From contig JALQPE010002818.1 of assembly GCA_030407315.1 (NCBI GenBank), positions 1 to 64,000 on the forward strand: DNA of 64,000 bases, given 5' to 3'. Below the pieces are notes generated by a model. That model searched no databases, had not been told where the DNA came from, and saw only the letters and a program-made list of their open reading frames with translations. Each line of letters opens with the position of its first letter. Position 1 is the stretch's first letter. Source of the stretch: Asparagopsis taxiformis (taxonomy: Eukaryota; Rhodophyta; Florideophyceae; Bonnemaisoniales; Bonnemaisoniaceae). Position numbers and translations under genes: made by a program. Below are positions 9,531-19,500 of this stretch, piece after piece.

Positions 9531-10049
9531 ATCAACACAACATCACCACTGCGTCTTACCTCACACCACATCTCTCCGGGATGAAAACGGACGGACGACA
9601 TAGGGTTTGTAGACGTTTAGAATCTTGTTAGAAAAAAGTAAACGAAAGAGAACTTCTCTTTCATTGAATGATATCTCGTCCCTGTCGCAATATGTTCCAT
9701 TTTCAATTTCTCGGGTTGCACACCCATCATGGGTGATCAAGGCCTGGATCGAACCCTCCGAGGGTCTTCGATGGATAGGACAGATAGTGGAAGGCTTTTA
9801 AGCCTGTGACCAAGCGGCTATTGATTGGTTGGAGGAAGGAAATTACAGAGGAAATATAGCTGAGTACGGTGCTCGCGATAGCTGTTAGGTTAAAGTCAAA
9901 TATGTTTTTCGATTATTTTTCGTACGGAAATGCCTTGCAAAAGACGATGCTTTGTCGTTCTCCTGGAGGGAGTCCGTTGCATTGCACTCAATTCGAGAGC
10001 ATCGTCATGAAGGAGAGGATTCTTTCTGCTTGTTAGAATCGGTTTAGAG
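9531..10049. other. Region without a recognisable gene
   Basis: Between the Gly-rich repeats and CR copy C I see no gene. There is a short inverted repeat around CACCCATCATGGGTG (9721-9735) and nothing else I can support. Confidence 0.4.
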
Positions 10050-10403
10050 CAGATAGCTAATGCATTACTGGCCAGCCCAGAAATTGTAGAATTTCGGGCA
10101 GCAAAAATATTGTAAAAAACCTTGATTTGGGCGGTCGATTGTGCCGTACGGCACACCCCCATCTCAAAAACATGTTCACATGTGCATGTTTTTGAGAATA
10201 GCCCAAATTTTAATTCTAATCAAGGTGTCTAATTTGGCCACAACGGCCCCAGGCACCGGCCGCCGCCCCGAGTGGGGTTGTCACTGGCTTCTGTAAGCAC
10301 TAACTGTAAGGCTAAATGGCGTCTGACGAAGGGTCAATTTCAGGCTCAATACGCCAGGGACAGGTCTTGGTCCTTGTTCCATCATGGTCCCACCCCACTC
10401 TCT
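10050..10403 (+). repeat. CR repeat copy C with a shortened downstream module
   Basis: The CR core ends near 10226 and is followed by the module GTGTCTAATTTGGCCACAAC..GGCTAAATGGCG.., which also follows copies D, F and G. The unit is about 354 bp because a ~150 bp segment present in the 500 bp units is missing. It starts a head-to-tail array with copies D and E. Confidence 0.8.
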
Positions 10404-10903
10404 CACGACCAACCTGAAATGGACGTCCGGTGGATGTCCAGCTCAGATGCACTGCTGGCCAGCCCAGAAATTCTAAAATTTCGGGCACAAAAAATCTTGC
10501 AAAAATCAACGATTTGGGCGGGTCGATTGTGCCGTACGGCACACCCCCATCTCAAAAACATGTTCACATGTGCATGTTTTTGAGAATAGCCCAAATTTTA
10601 ATTCAAATCAGGGTGTCTAATTTGGCCACAACGGCCCCAGGCACCGGCCGCCGCCCCGAGCGGGGTCATCACTGGCTTCTGTAAGCACTAACTGTGAGGC
10701 TAAATGGCGCCGAAAGATGGGTCGATTCCAGGCTTCAAGCCTAAGTTATGCTAGGGAGAAATCTTCTTCCGTGTTTCATAATGGTCCCGCCTTACTCCCT
10801 CAACACAAACAATACTCACCCATCACGTTACTCATATTCCGTGCACTTTATATTAGTAGTGAACCGCCTGCTTAGTTGCTGCAATGCGTGGATGTAGGCA
10901 GCA
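10404..10903 (+). repeat. CR array unit D (500 bp)
   Basis: Complete unit: CR core 10404-10612, the GTGTCTAATTTGG module, then a segment ending in GGATGTAGGCAGCACACGACC, which leads into copy E. The unit starting at 15672 (copy F) has the same layout and almost the same length (501 bp). Confidence 0.85.
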
Positions 10904-11112
10904 CACGACCAACCTGAAATGGACGTCCGGTGGATGTCCAGCTCAGATGCACTGCTGGCCAGCCCAGAAATTCTAAAATTTCGGGCACAAAAAATCTTGC
11001 AAAAATCAACGATTTGGGCGGGTCGATTGTGCCGTACGGCACACCCCCATCTCAAAAACATGTTCACATGTGCATGTTTTTGAGAATAGCCCAAATTTTA
11101 ACTCAAATCAGG
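10904..11112 (+). repeat. CR repeat copy E, next to the ParB-dioxygenase gene
   Basis: CR core identical in layout to copy D. Right after CAAATCAGGGTGT its flank changes from the array module to the leader that resembles the coiled-coil gene leader. It therefore marks the left junction of the ParB-dioxygenase unit and may hold its promoter. Confidence 0.85.
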
Positions 11113-11461
11113 GTGTTCCCCGGATAAAGGGGTGCTCGCAGCCGCCCCAAAAGCCGCCTAGCTTGACAGCTGTAATTTTAACACATTACACATCAAGGAC
11201 ACTGCCTGCTTCACGCCACCTCGTCAGGTTTCGAGAGCCCGACTCGGGCCCGTTCCGAACGGACACTCACATCTCGATTGCCTGTCTTGCATTCCAGCGG
11301 TCACGATAGGTGTGTACCTAACAAAATTTCGGTTGTATTGTGTTATTATTTCCAGCGATTGGCGTTCACGACAATTCTTCAACGTGAAACATACCATCCA
11401 CATCACTCGAATACGTCAACGTCAACGTCAACCATCTCTTTTCCTTTCCAACTCAACAACC
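11113..11461 (+). promoter_or_regulatory. Leader of the ParB-dioxygenase gene
   Basis: This 349 bp leader starts with the conserved GGGGTGCTCGC (11129-11139) and GACAGCTGTAAT (11165-11176) elements shared with the coiled-coil gene leader. An ATG at 11312 is in frame, but the one at 11462 has the better context (AACCATGGCG) and begins the acidic, protein-like sequence, so I use 11462. Confidence 0.5.
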
Positions 11462-14400
11462 ATGGCGGATACGCATTTCAGCAGTTTGTTTTCAACGGTT
11501 TGCGGCGATCAAGTGAGCGCGTCAGCGGAGTCGCGCGGACTCAAGCGCGGCGTCGATGTCGACTTGTTTGCGGACGTGGACGGTGCGGCTGTGCATATTG
11601 GGACGGCTTCGGTGAGCACTGCTGGTGGCGATGTTGGCCTTCCGCGCACGCTGCACAACCACAAGCTGCCGGAAACCGACGAGGCGGACTATATCGTCGT
11701 GCGCAACATTGCGACTAAGGACAAGTTCAAGGACCTCCCGTTCCCGTACATGTTTGATGGCGCCGAGGGACCGCCGGAGACGATGGGTGGAGCATACGCC
11801 GCGGCGTTTTACCCTTGGGATACTCGGATGATGCGCCCCGCTGCGGAGGATGGCCCTAGCGACATTCGTACCCCTGCTGCAGCGTCAAACTTCAACGCAG
11901 CGACGAACCAGGCCAGCTCGGGACGGATGCCCAGTACCGGTCCGGCAGGCGAAATCACTGGTTCGGGGGGTACGAAGCATCCAGCACGCTCCGTCCCGGT
12001 TTCGGGAGGCACGAAGCGCCCTGCTCGCTCTGCTAGAGCCTCCAGTGGAGGCACGAAGCACCCTGCTCGCTCCAACGTCACCGAAGCTACTACGCAGGAC
12101 GTAACCGAGGTGGACGACGAACCGGAGGTGGCGGAAAGCATTCGTGAGCAGCAGGGGACGCAAATTACGGTGCCCAAGTTTGTGACGTCGGATTACGTCG
12201 GAGAAGGAGCGACTGTGTTGGTGAGGCAGCTAGTGGAACCGGCCGTGACCCTTCGCGATGTGAAAGAAGACCACGTGGAGGACCTGCGCAACAATATGTT
12301 GGCTGTGGGGTATGTGAGCTCTTCGCGTATCACTGTGACGGTGCTGAGGTCGCAGAACACGCATCTGTCCGCCGACACGCGTCTGTTCCAGAATGGCAAA
12401 TTCCATGCCAATGCGAACGTGACCGTGATCGACGGACTGCATCGTCTCAATGCTATGCATAGCATTGCCGATGACTTCACGCGCCTCACCCGTATGCACA
12501 GAACCAAGCTGCCACAGGACGCAAACCGCTTGCGCTGGGTTACTCAGCCTCTGGATGTGTACTACCTTCGCCGCAAGGACAACAGTGATCTTCAGCCTCA
12601 TGAGATCATCCACAAGAGTGCAGAGTCGAACCATACGACTGGGACGCAACTGACGGAGCGCTCCCTGGTTCGAATCTTGTCGTCCATCCAGCAGTTCATC
12701 CGTACGATTGCTGTTGCAAATAACGTGGAAAACGCTGGCGACTTGCGTGAGTCTGATGTCATCCGAACATTGTTCGAGGCGCAGTTCATGGGGATGATGA
12801 ATTCAACGAACACGGCCCGGCGGTGGACGCGTTTGGCTATAGCAACGCTGAAGCATCCTGTTCTCGACGAAGTGTTGCGTGAGCTGAACAATTCTGAGCG
12901 CCGCAACGAGATTGGGATAACGCACCTGGACCACAAGATAGTGCGCGAGTTGCTGGAAGAAAACTTTGTCTTCGTCTTGCGTGGTCTTTCGGAGTACTTG
13001 AACCCTGCTCATGGTGGACGTCCGGATGGACGCTTTGACGTGAACGACTTCTATACATACGTCCGTCGCGTGACTGCAATAGCAAATTCTCTGTACGCTG
13101 CGTATGGGCGCCCAAAGAGTATTATGCGCAAGTCATTTCTGAGCACAGAGATGGCAATTGGGTCGGTTAAGCAGCCGAAGGAGTTGCAATGGCATCTCAC
13201 CAATGCCATTGCAATGTATAGAGGGGACGACCGGAGCAGTGAGGTTCGAATGCGACGGAGAACCACGCGTTTACAGGATTTGGAAACGAACTTGAAAGAG
13301 TTTTTCAATCCGACATTGAAGAAGAAGACTAAGGCTCGACGCAAACGCCGCCCTTCTGCTGCCAATGTGAGACTCACTCACAAGAAGCAGCGGAATGTCG
13401 AACATGAGCCTGCTTCGCATGGCATCCGCCGCCGTTCACAGCGACTTCGCTCGACGGGGAGCACACGCCTCGAGGAAGAAGAGCCGGTTGTGGTACAACA
13501 ATCCGCCGGGGAAGAAGAGCAGGCCGTTGTTGATAAACCCACCGATCAACAACAAGCCACTGTTTCCGGTGATGAGGGTGACGAAGACTCCGCCCGTTCC
13601 CCCGATTCTGCCGTTGAGATTGTCCCCCAAGATAACCAACGTGCTGGTGCGACTCCCTCCAACCAAGAATCTGTCCATACCGCTTCGGACGAGGAAGACA
13701 AACAGGGTGCAGACGAGGGCCAAGTCGAAAGCAAGGGGGTCCGCGAAGTGACAATTACACTCACTGTTCCGGAAGGAGTCGAAGTCGATGAAGACGGTTA
13801 CATCGTTCGTGACTCTCCTTCTGAACACGACCTCCTGTTCGACGACCGTATGCCATCTCTTCCTGACGATTTCGAAGTCAAAGACCGAGCCGAAGGGCAT
13901 CATCTGGCGCAGCGTCCCGCGGACGTCATCGCATCGGTGAGGGTTGGCTGTCTGCCCCCGATTGAGCTCAGGTTGTTATTGGAGAGTGTGGAAATCGATG
14001 AGGAGGGCAGAGAGGTGAGGTATTTGAAGCAAGTGGCGATGGACCCTGTGTTTGAGGGGCTGCATATTCCGGAACAGCATCGGGCTCGTCATCTTGTTTT
14101 GGAGATCGACACCATCTATCCGATGTTTTTCGCAGCGTGGAAGATGGCTGCCAAGGCGATGTGTGAGCCTACATCGACGTTTCTACCCTCGAGGCTGGAC
14201 TTCGCCCAGGTTGCGCGAATGTCTACAAGCTGGAAGGATTCGTATGAGGCCGGCACTGGTATGGCGTACTTCCACAATTGCCGAACGGAAATCAACGAGC
14301 GAGGGTATACGGTGATGCACAATTTCGCGGATGTAAGCTACCTCGATGCGTCGGGCAATTTCCCATTTGACTTGGGTCTCATGGAAGAAATCCCTAACCA

Positions 14401-15403
14401 GGAATTGTTTCGGTACTTTTTGGGAACGTGGGAGGGGGAGGAGGTGCACAAGGACCATGGGAACCGGCAGCTGTGGAGTCCCATTGTCAATACGGGGGAC
14501 GATGAAACAGATGAGAAGAACCGGAATGAGGGGAGGGCTCGCTTCACGTCTACGCGCCACTGCCTGGTTGACTATGCCGAGAACGATGAGACGCATATCG
14601 ACCGGTTCAAGTTTGTGACGCGGCGAGCCCTGCTGGATGTGTGGTTGGGAATCCTTGTCCGGCTGATAGGGCTGGAGGAGTGCGGTTTACCGGGAGAAAA
14701 ACTTGTCATGCCGGCATCTGGGGGACGGTTTTTGATAACGGGAAAGGGGTGTCCTCGGCAGGTCCCACACAATGATTTCCCTGTTCCTCCTCGCGACCGC
14801 AAAGATCAACTTCCGGGTTACTTTGTTATTGCCAACGGAGATGACCCATTCCCTATCTGGGTGTGTCCAGGGTCCCACAAGTACGTCTTTTCCAAAGCGC
14901 TGGAATTAGATATGTACGCCAAGACGATGAAGCTGAAGAAGGTAATCGTTCCGCCACGTTCAGTCTTCATCGGTCACGGCCATGTACAACATGCCGGGGC
15001 AGGGCATGTCGACAGAGTTGTGTCACACACGACAACGAGGTATCACACGTATTTCAGGAATGCGTCGTATCCGATTCCCGACAATGTTTCGTTTGGTTTC
15101 ATCAGGCGGTTGGGATTCGAAGAAGAAGTAATCGCCAATGCTCCGCGCCGGTCTGCCAGGCAAAGTCAACCGGCACCTGTCAATGTTCGCCACAAGACAG
15201 TTGTTCCCATCCCGGTCAAGAAAGATCGTAGGCCGAAGACAGGGCAGCTCGGAATGATGCGGATGAAGACGACAGAACCTCGCAAGGATATAATGCACAC
15301 ACCGGGTGGGGCCCCGGTAGTGCCTCTTCTGCCGGGAGAACCTGGATATCTAGATCCCTATTATACTGACGACGAAGAGGAAGAACAGTTTTCCGACGGC
15401 TAG
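11462..15403 (+). CDS. ParB-like domain fused to a 2-oxoglutarate/Fe(II) dioxygenase
   Basis: The 1313-residue intronless protein has an acidic N-terminus with three GGTK(H/R)PARS repeats (about 169-204). A ParB/sulfiredoxin-like domain follows at 240-345, with VTVIDGLHRLNA at 321-332 in the place of the ParB GxHR motif. Then come a helical region to about 600, a basic/acidic disordered stretch (600-760) and a dioxygenase domain (about 860-1215). In the last I see an iron-binding H-x-D at 1103/1105 (VPHNDF), a PGSH at 1136-1139 as in phytanoyl-CoA-dioxygenase-like enzymes, a distal His at 1177 (HAGAG) and Arg 1193 placed to bind 2-oxoglutarate. Such folds oxidise methyl groups on bases, proteins or small molecules. 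With a ParB partner and a DNA methyltransferase nearby, DNA base oxidation is plausible but inferred. It interrupts a CR repeat array. Confidence 0.7.
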   Translation: MADTHFSSLFSTVCGDQVSASAESRGLKRGVDVDLFADVDGAAVHIGTASVSTAGGDVGLPRTLHNHKLPETDEADYIVVRNIATKDKFKDLPFPYMFDGAEGPPETMGGAYAAAFYPWDTRMMRPAAEDGPSDIRTPAAASNFNAATNQASSGRMPSTGPAGEITGSGGTKHPARSVPVSGGTKRPARSARASSGGTKHPARSNVTEATTQDVTEVDDEPEVAESIREQQGTQITVPKFVTSDYVGEGATVLVRQLVEPAVTLRDVKEDHVEDLRNNMLAVGYVSSSRITVTVLRSQNTHLSADTRLFQNGKFHANANVTVIDGLHRLNAMHSIADDFTRLTRMHRTKLPQDANRLRWVTQPLDVYYLRRKDNSDLQPHEIIHKSAESNHTTGTQLTERSLVRILSSIQQFIRTIAVANNVENAGDLRESDVIRTLFEAQFMGMMNSTNTARRWTRLAIATLKHPVLDEVLRELNNSERRNEIGITHLDHKIVRELLEENFVFVLRGLSEYLNPAHGGRPDGRFDVNDFYTYVRRVTAIANSLYAAYGRPKSIMRKSFLSTEMAIGSVKQPKELQWHLTNAIAMYRGDDRSSEVRMRRRTTRLQDLETNLKEFFNPTLKKKTKARRKRRPSAANVRLTHKKQRNVEHEPASHGIRRRSQRLRSTGSTRLEEEEPVVVQQSAGEEEQAVVDKPTDQQQATVSGDEGDEDSARSPDSAVEIVPQDNQRAGATPSNQESVHTASDEEDKQGADEGQVESKGVREVTITLTVPEGVEVDEDGYIVRDSPSEHDLLFDDRMPSLPDDFEVKDRAEGHHLAQRPADVIASVRVGCLPPIELRLLLESVEIDEEGREVRYLKQVAMDPVFEGLHIPEQHRARHLVLEIDTIYPMFFAAWKMAAKAMCEPTSTFLPSRLDFAQVARMSTSWKDSYEAGTGMAYFHNCRTEINERGYTVMHNFADVSYLDASGNFPFDLGLMEEIPNQELFRYFLGTWEGEEVHKDHGNRQLWSPIVNTGDDETDEKNRNEGRARFTSTRHCLVDYAENDETHIDRFKFVTRRALLDVWLGILVRLIGLEECGLPGEKLVMPASGGRFLITGKGCPRQVPHNDFPVPPRDRKDQLPGYFVIANGDDPFPIWVCPGSHKYVFSKALELDMYAKTMKLKKVIVPPRSVFIGHGHVQHAGAGHVDRVVSHTTTRYHTYFRNASYPIPDNVSFGFIRRLGFEEEVIANAPRRSARQSQPAPVNVRHKTVVPIPVKKDRRPKTGQLGMMRMKTTEPRKDIMHTPGGAPVVPLLPGEPGYLDPYYTDDEEEEQFSDG

Positions 15404-15671
15404 ATAGCTTAACAACAACTACTTTAGGAAACAATTATCGAGAATATAATCATCTCCTTTATCACTTTCAATCTATGGACCTACTATAATGTACTTCCGT
15501 TCCATGCTTTCAAACTAGATTGTCCATTCCCTCGTGGGTTGGAGCATGATTTCCAGGACGATTCCCTCACATCTCTAGACTCGATAGTCTATGCTAGAAA
15601 TAGCAGAACAATTGGGTTTGTACGTGCTTCATCGCCTACTTGCTTCCGGTAATGGGTGGACGTGCACGATA
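15404..15671. other. 3' flank of the ParB-dioxygenase gene
   Basis: No gene. It has an AT-rich 3' untranslated stretch and, from about 15610, a diverged form of the segment that normally precedes a CR core (CGCCTACTTGCTTCC..GGGTGGACGTG). Confidence 0.45.
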
Positions 15672-16172
15672 CACGATCAACCTGAAATGGACGTCCGGTG
15701 GATGTCCAGCTCGATTGCACTGCTGGCCAGCCCAGAAATTCTAAAATTTCGGGCAGAAAAAAATTGTAAAAAATCATCGATTTCGGCGGGTCGTTTGTGC
15801 CGTACGGCACACCCCCATCTCAAAAACATGTTCACATGTGCATGTTTTTGAGAATAGCCCAAATTTTAATTCAAATCAGGGTGTCTAATTTGGCCACAAC
15901 GGCCCCAGGCACCGGCCGCCGCCCCGAGCGGGGTCATCACTGGCTTCTGTAAGCACTAACTGTGAGGCTAAATGGCGCCGAAAGATGGGTCGATTCCAGG
16001 CTTTAAGCCTAAGTTATGCTAGGGTGACATCTTTTTCCCTGTTTCATCATGGTCCCGCCTTATTCCTTCACGACAAACACTACTCACCCATCACGTTACT
16101 CATATTCCGTGCACTTTATATTAGTAGTGAACGCGCCTGCTTAGTTGCTGCAATGCGTGGATGTAGGCAGCA
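15672..16172 (+). repeat. CR array unit F (501 bp)
   Basis: CR core 15672-15880 followed by the same module and spacer as unit D. Between F and G the spacer is nearly the same as between D and E, so a duplicated ~700 bp block lies on both sides of the ParB-dioxygenase gene in direct orientation. Confidence 0.85.
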
Positions 16173-16500
16173 CACGACCAACCTGAAATGGACGTCCGGT
16201 GGATGTCCAGCTCAGATGCACTGCTGGCCAGCCCAGAAATTCTAAAATTTCGGGCACAAAAAATCTTGCAAAAATCAACGATTTGGGCGGGTCGATTGTG
16301 CCGTACGGCACACCCCCATCTCAAAAACATGTTCACATGTGCATGTTTTTGAGAATAGCCCAAATTTTAATTCGAATCAGGGTGTCTAATTTGGCCAGAA
16401 CGGCCCCAGGCACCGGCCGCCGGCCCCGATCGGGGGCTATCACTGGGGTCTGTAAGCACTAACTGTAAGGCTAAATGGCGCCTAACGATGGGTCGATTTC
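16173..16500 (+). repeat. CR repeat copy G with downstream module
   Basis: CR core 16173-16381, then the GTGTCTAATTTGGCC module up to GGGTCGATTTCAGGCTC at about 16505. The module end runs into the truncated minus-strand frame at 16471-17325, and about ten codons of that frame come from the module. Confidence 0.85.
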
Positions 16501-17325
16501 AGGCTCAACACGTCTTCGATTTTTCGCATCACTGCGGAATGCTTTAAAGATTGGTCGAGTCTGGACATCTTTCAGAGCCCATGTGCTTGGGAGTACAATA
16601 CGAACTTTCGCCATTCCTCCACAATTTTCTCTGTCATCTGTTGTTCCACGGGTTCCTACTGCACCTCGATGCTGTGCAGCTCTTGCTCCGCTCTTTCGAA
16701 GGTCTATCGGAAACTCGATGTCACAGCTCTTTGCATAGCAGTGTTTCCTCAAGAATGGTAGTATCTTCAGTCGCATCACAGATTCCGACGGGACATGCTC
16801 ACTTGGATCTCTGCGGAAATTCATTCCGAACAGGCTACCTTCATAGTGGGCTCTTGTCATTCTTTGAGTTCCACTCAGCTGAAGAGCCCCATACATCGCA
16901 GGCCATTGTAGTAATGCCTTGAAATCACCACATGCTTCATCCCCAGCATTTCGGTCTATCGGGCCTCCAGTTGAAATGGAATGAGAACCTCGTCCGATTG
17001 CTTCTTCCGATTCCATTAGCGTGCTCGATGCTACGTAGATGTCACTTCCAGCTTCATCGTTGTTGCTGTACACATCAATACAACCTTCTATTGTGTCACC
17101 CATAGGGATTGGGGACTCCAATAGGTCATCTGTGGTACACTCACGTCGTAGCTCATTACCTCTCGGGATTTCTTTGTTCATGCAGGCTGCATCACTGCTG
17201 CGGATTTCTCCCTGCAGTTTCCCAGGAAGCTGTTTACTGGGACTGGCCACATTGAGTGAATCGAATCTCGCCTTTGTCCTACGACTTGTGGTTTTCTTTC
17301 GAATAGGAGTCCGTCTCGGAGCCAT
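16471..17325 (-). pseudogene. Truncated gene fragment of unknown family, cut by the CR module
   Basis: A 284-residue frame beginning MAPRRTPIRKKTTSRRTKAR, a strongly basic start, then an acidic Ser-rich region and a more ordered part near residues 140-255 (for example YGALQLSGTQRM and ILPFLRKHCYAK). The last residues (PEIDPSLGAI) are encoded by the CR module, and the same module gives PEIDPSSDAI in unit C. The real gene has therefore lost its 3' end to the repeat. I recognise no family. It could be the N-terminal half of a protein of the same transposon group, but nothing in the sequence proves it. Confidence 0.4.
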
Positions 17326-19131
17326 CTTGATGTTTTTGTTCTTTTGTTCTTCGCTCAGTTTTGTTGCATAGAATACAACTCTAAACTTCTACGACATGAC
17401 TACTATCTCAATACAGTACTACTACTTTTAACCGTTACGAAACGTTCCCAGGCTTTCATTCGATCCAATGAACTGGTTCACCACAATGCTTTGCCCTATG
17501 GTCATTGCTTTATGCACATTGATTGCTATTTCATCCGGACTCAACATCGTTTTGCTATCTTGTATCGCATTCCCTAACCACAAACCCAGCCAAGATGTAT
17601 CCATTTCCGGAAAACGGCCGTTTATTTCGCAGTGATGCTCTAGGCACTAATACTGAATCTGATTTTCTCATACACGTACTTCCTACTCGTATACTCTACC
17701 ACATTTTCGGCCCTATTTACAATTTGAAAACACAATCTCTCGTTGAATCGTACTCGGTGTGATATCTTAAATTAGCATAAATTTATATATTGCAATGCAA
17801 ATTCACTGCTCGCTTGCAACATGAAAATTATAAAATTTCTCCCACACTGCTGTTTCCTAGCCGCCCACATCCACGTGGCCCGCTTTGACTGCCTGCCAAG
17901 TGTGCTCAGAGCATGCAATGACGTCATCGATATATACCGTCCAAATCATCACTGGAAGCGCGGACTCCTCGTCCAGGAAAGTGCGCCATTTTTCCTACTC
18001 CTCGCCTCACCCTTTTCTTTAGGCCCCATATGCTAGTTTTTTTCCTATATTTCTGTAGTGATGACGTCATTATAGACTAGAGAAGGCGGTAGAAGATACA
18101 ATAATTTTGAGCCTGTTCTGCCAGGTCATGTGCTTCAAAGCGTAATTCGCACCCTAGGTATAGTTTTTCTGGGCCTCCCATCGCACCGCTCCGTTTCAAA
18201 TTCATCCCTCTATTGTTCTCCTACACGTCATTTCCGCCCGCAGAGTGCTACTTAAACGACAGATTCTGGAAATCCCTGTTTCCATCTTCATATCCGTCGG
18301 AAACAAAGCAACAACCTTGGTCGTGGAAGCAGTATAGATCATCTATACTGCTTCCAAAGCGTAAGTTGTAGATCATCAATACTGCTTCCAAAGCCAAAGT
18401 TGTTGCTTTGTCTCCGACGGATATGAACCATGATGGTACGTTTCCACAACTCACACGGCACTAACCCAGTTTTCTATTGGTTTTCTCTTTCTCAGGTTTC
18501 CAGTCGGTGAGTGTTCCACTTCTACTTTCATCTATCTTTCTTTATTACCCTTCTCCAGTTCGTTCCTGCTCTGCCTGTGAGTACATATTTCGATTTGGGA
18601 TGCAATGGTATTTGTTGAGGTACGTTAGTCTCCTAATCACTATCAATTTCCCACTCCAATTCAACGTCACTAACTTGTTTCCTTTCCCTGCATCATTTTT
18701 CTCTTCTTCTCTTCCTTTCCTAGCACATTCAGGCAGTTCAATCAGTTGATAGATTTGTAGACTTTTCTAGTAGTCTTAGTTTTACTCGTCGGAATAGTGT
18801 TAGTTGTAGTAGCAGTTTTACCATAGGGATAGTTTACCCTCAATGTAGCCCCGGCAAATAAACAAAACCAGAGTGAAGCTTCCCATATCGCACCCTCTTT
18901 GATTGCTACCTATCCTACCGCGTATACCTCTCGCTAGCTCATAGTCCCTACGAAATAAAAATTCCTAGCCGTACTATTCTGTCCATTCCCATATGAATAC
19001 CGTCCATGCACCATCCTCATAGCGCTAGAACTGCCTCCCTCTACCCCAAAAAGATGCCCACGACAGCGTGACGCTCCATCTCATCCACCACTCCCAGACA
19101 CCTAATTTTACTATATCAGGACACTACTTTT
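17326..19131. other. AT-rich gene-poor region
   Basis: No gene that I can support. Open frames are short, start anywhere and show no domain. The only clear structure is the nested hairpin at 18288-18426. Confidence 0.5.
18288..18426. repeat. Nested imperfect palindrome (28 bp arms, inner 31 bp palindrome)
   Basis: The outer arms 18288-18315 and 18399-18426 are complementary at 27 of 28 positions. Inside, 18325-18355 is a perfect palindrome with 15 bp arms (GGAAGCAGTATAGAT) around one base. A partial copy of its right half follows at 18370-18391. The shape fits a fold-back element or the remnant of a small inverted-repeat transposon. Confidence 0.75.
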
Positions 19132-19500
19132 ACTGTCTCCAGGTGCTGCCCAGGGCAGCACGAAATACTGTCTCCAGATGCTGCCCAGGGCAGCACGAAA
19201 TACTGTCTACAGGTGCTGCCCAGGGCAGCACAAAATACTGTCTACAGGTGCTGCCCAGGGCAGCAGAAAGCACTGTCTGCAGGTGCTGCCCAGGGCAGCA
19301 CAAAATACTGTCTACAGGTACTGCCCAGAGCAGCACAAAATATTGTCTACAGGTTCTGCCCAGGGCAGCACAAAATATTGTCTACAGGTGCTGCCCAGGG
19401 CAGCACAAAGTACTGTCTACAGGTACTGCCCAGGACAGTGAAAATCACTGTCTCCAGGTACTGCCCAGGACAGTGAAAATTACTGTCTCCAGGTGCTGCC
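19132..19500. repeat. 35 bp minisatellite, about 10.5 copies, each unit a hairpin
   Basis: The unit starts ACTGTCTCCAG and continues GTGCTGCCCAGGGCAGCAC then a short A-rich tail. The middle 19 bases are a perfect palindrome (9 bp arms around A). Copies differ by a few bases, and several later units keep complementarity through paired changes (for example TACTGCCCAGGACAGT). Because 35 is not a multiple of three, all frames give repeated but unrelated peptides, so it is not coding. Confidence 0.9.

Noticed and set aside
9730..9775. Possible tRNA from a T-loop-like GGATCGAACCCTCC
   Set aside because: No matching acceptor and anticodon stems could be drawn around it.
13436..13903. 155-codon minus-strand frame
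   Set aside because: Shadow of the acidic disordered part of the ParB-dioxygenase gene.
10404..16381. Direct ~700 bp repeats around the dioxygenase gene as LTRs of a retrotransposon
   Set aside because: The blocks are two tandem 500 bp units each, the unit also occurs elsewhere without the gene, there is no reverse transcriptase between them, and no target-site duplication is seen.
19132..19500. CRISPR-like array
   Set aside because: Units are contiguous 35 bp repeats without unique spacers, and the genome is eukaryotic.
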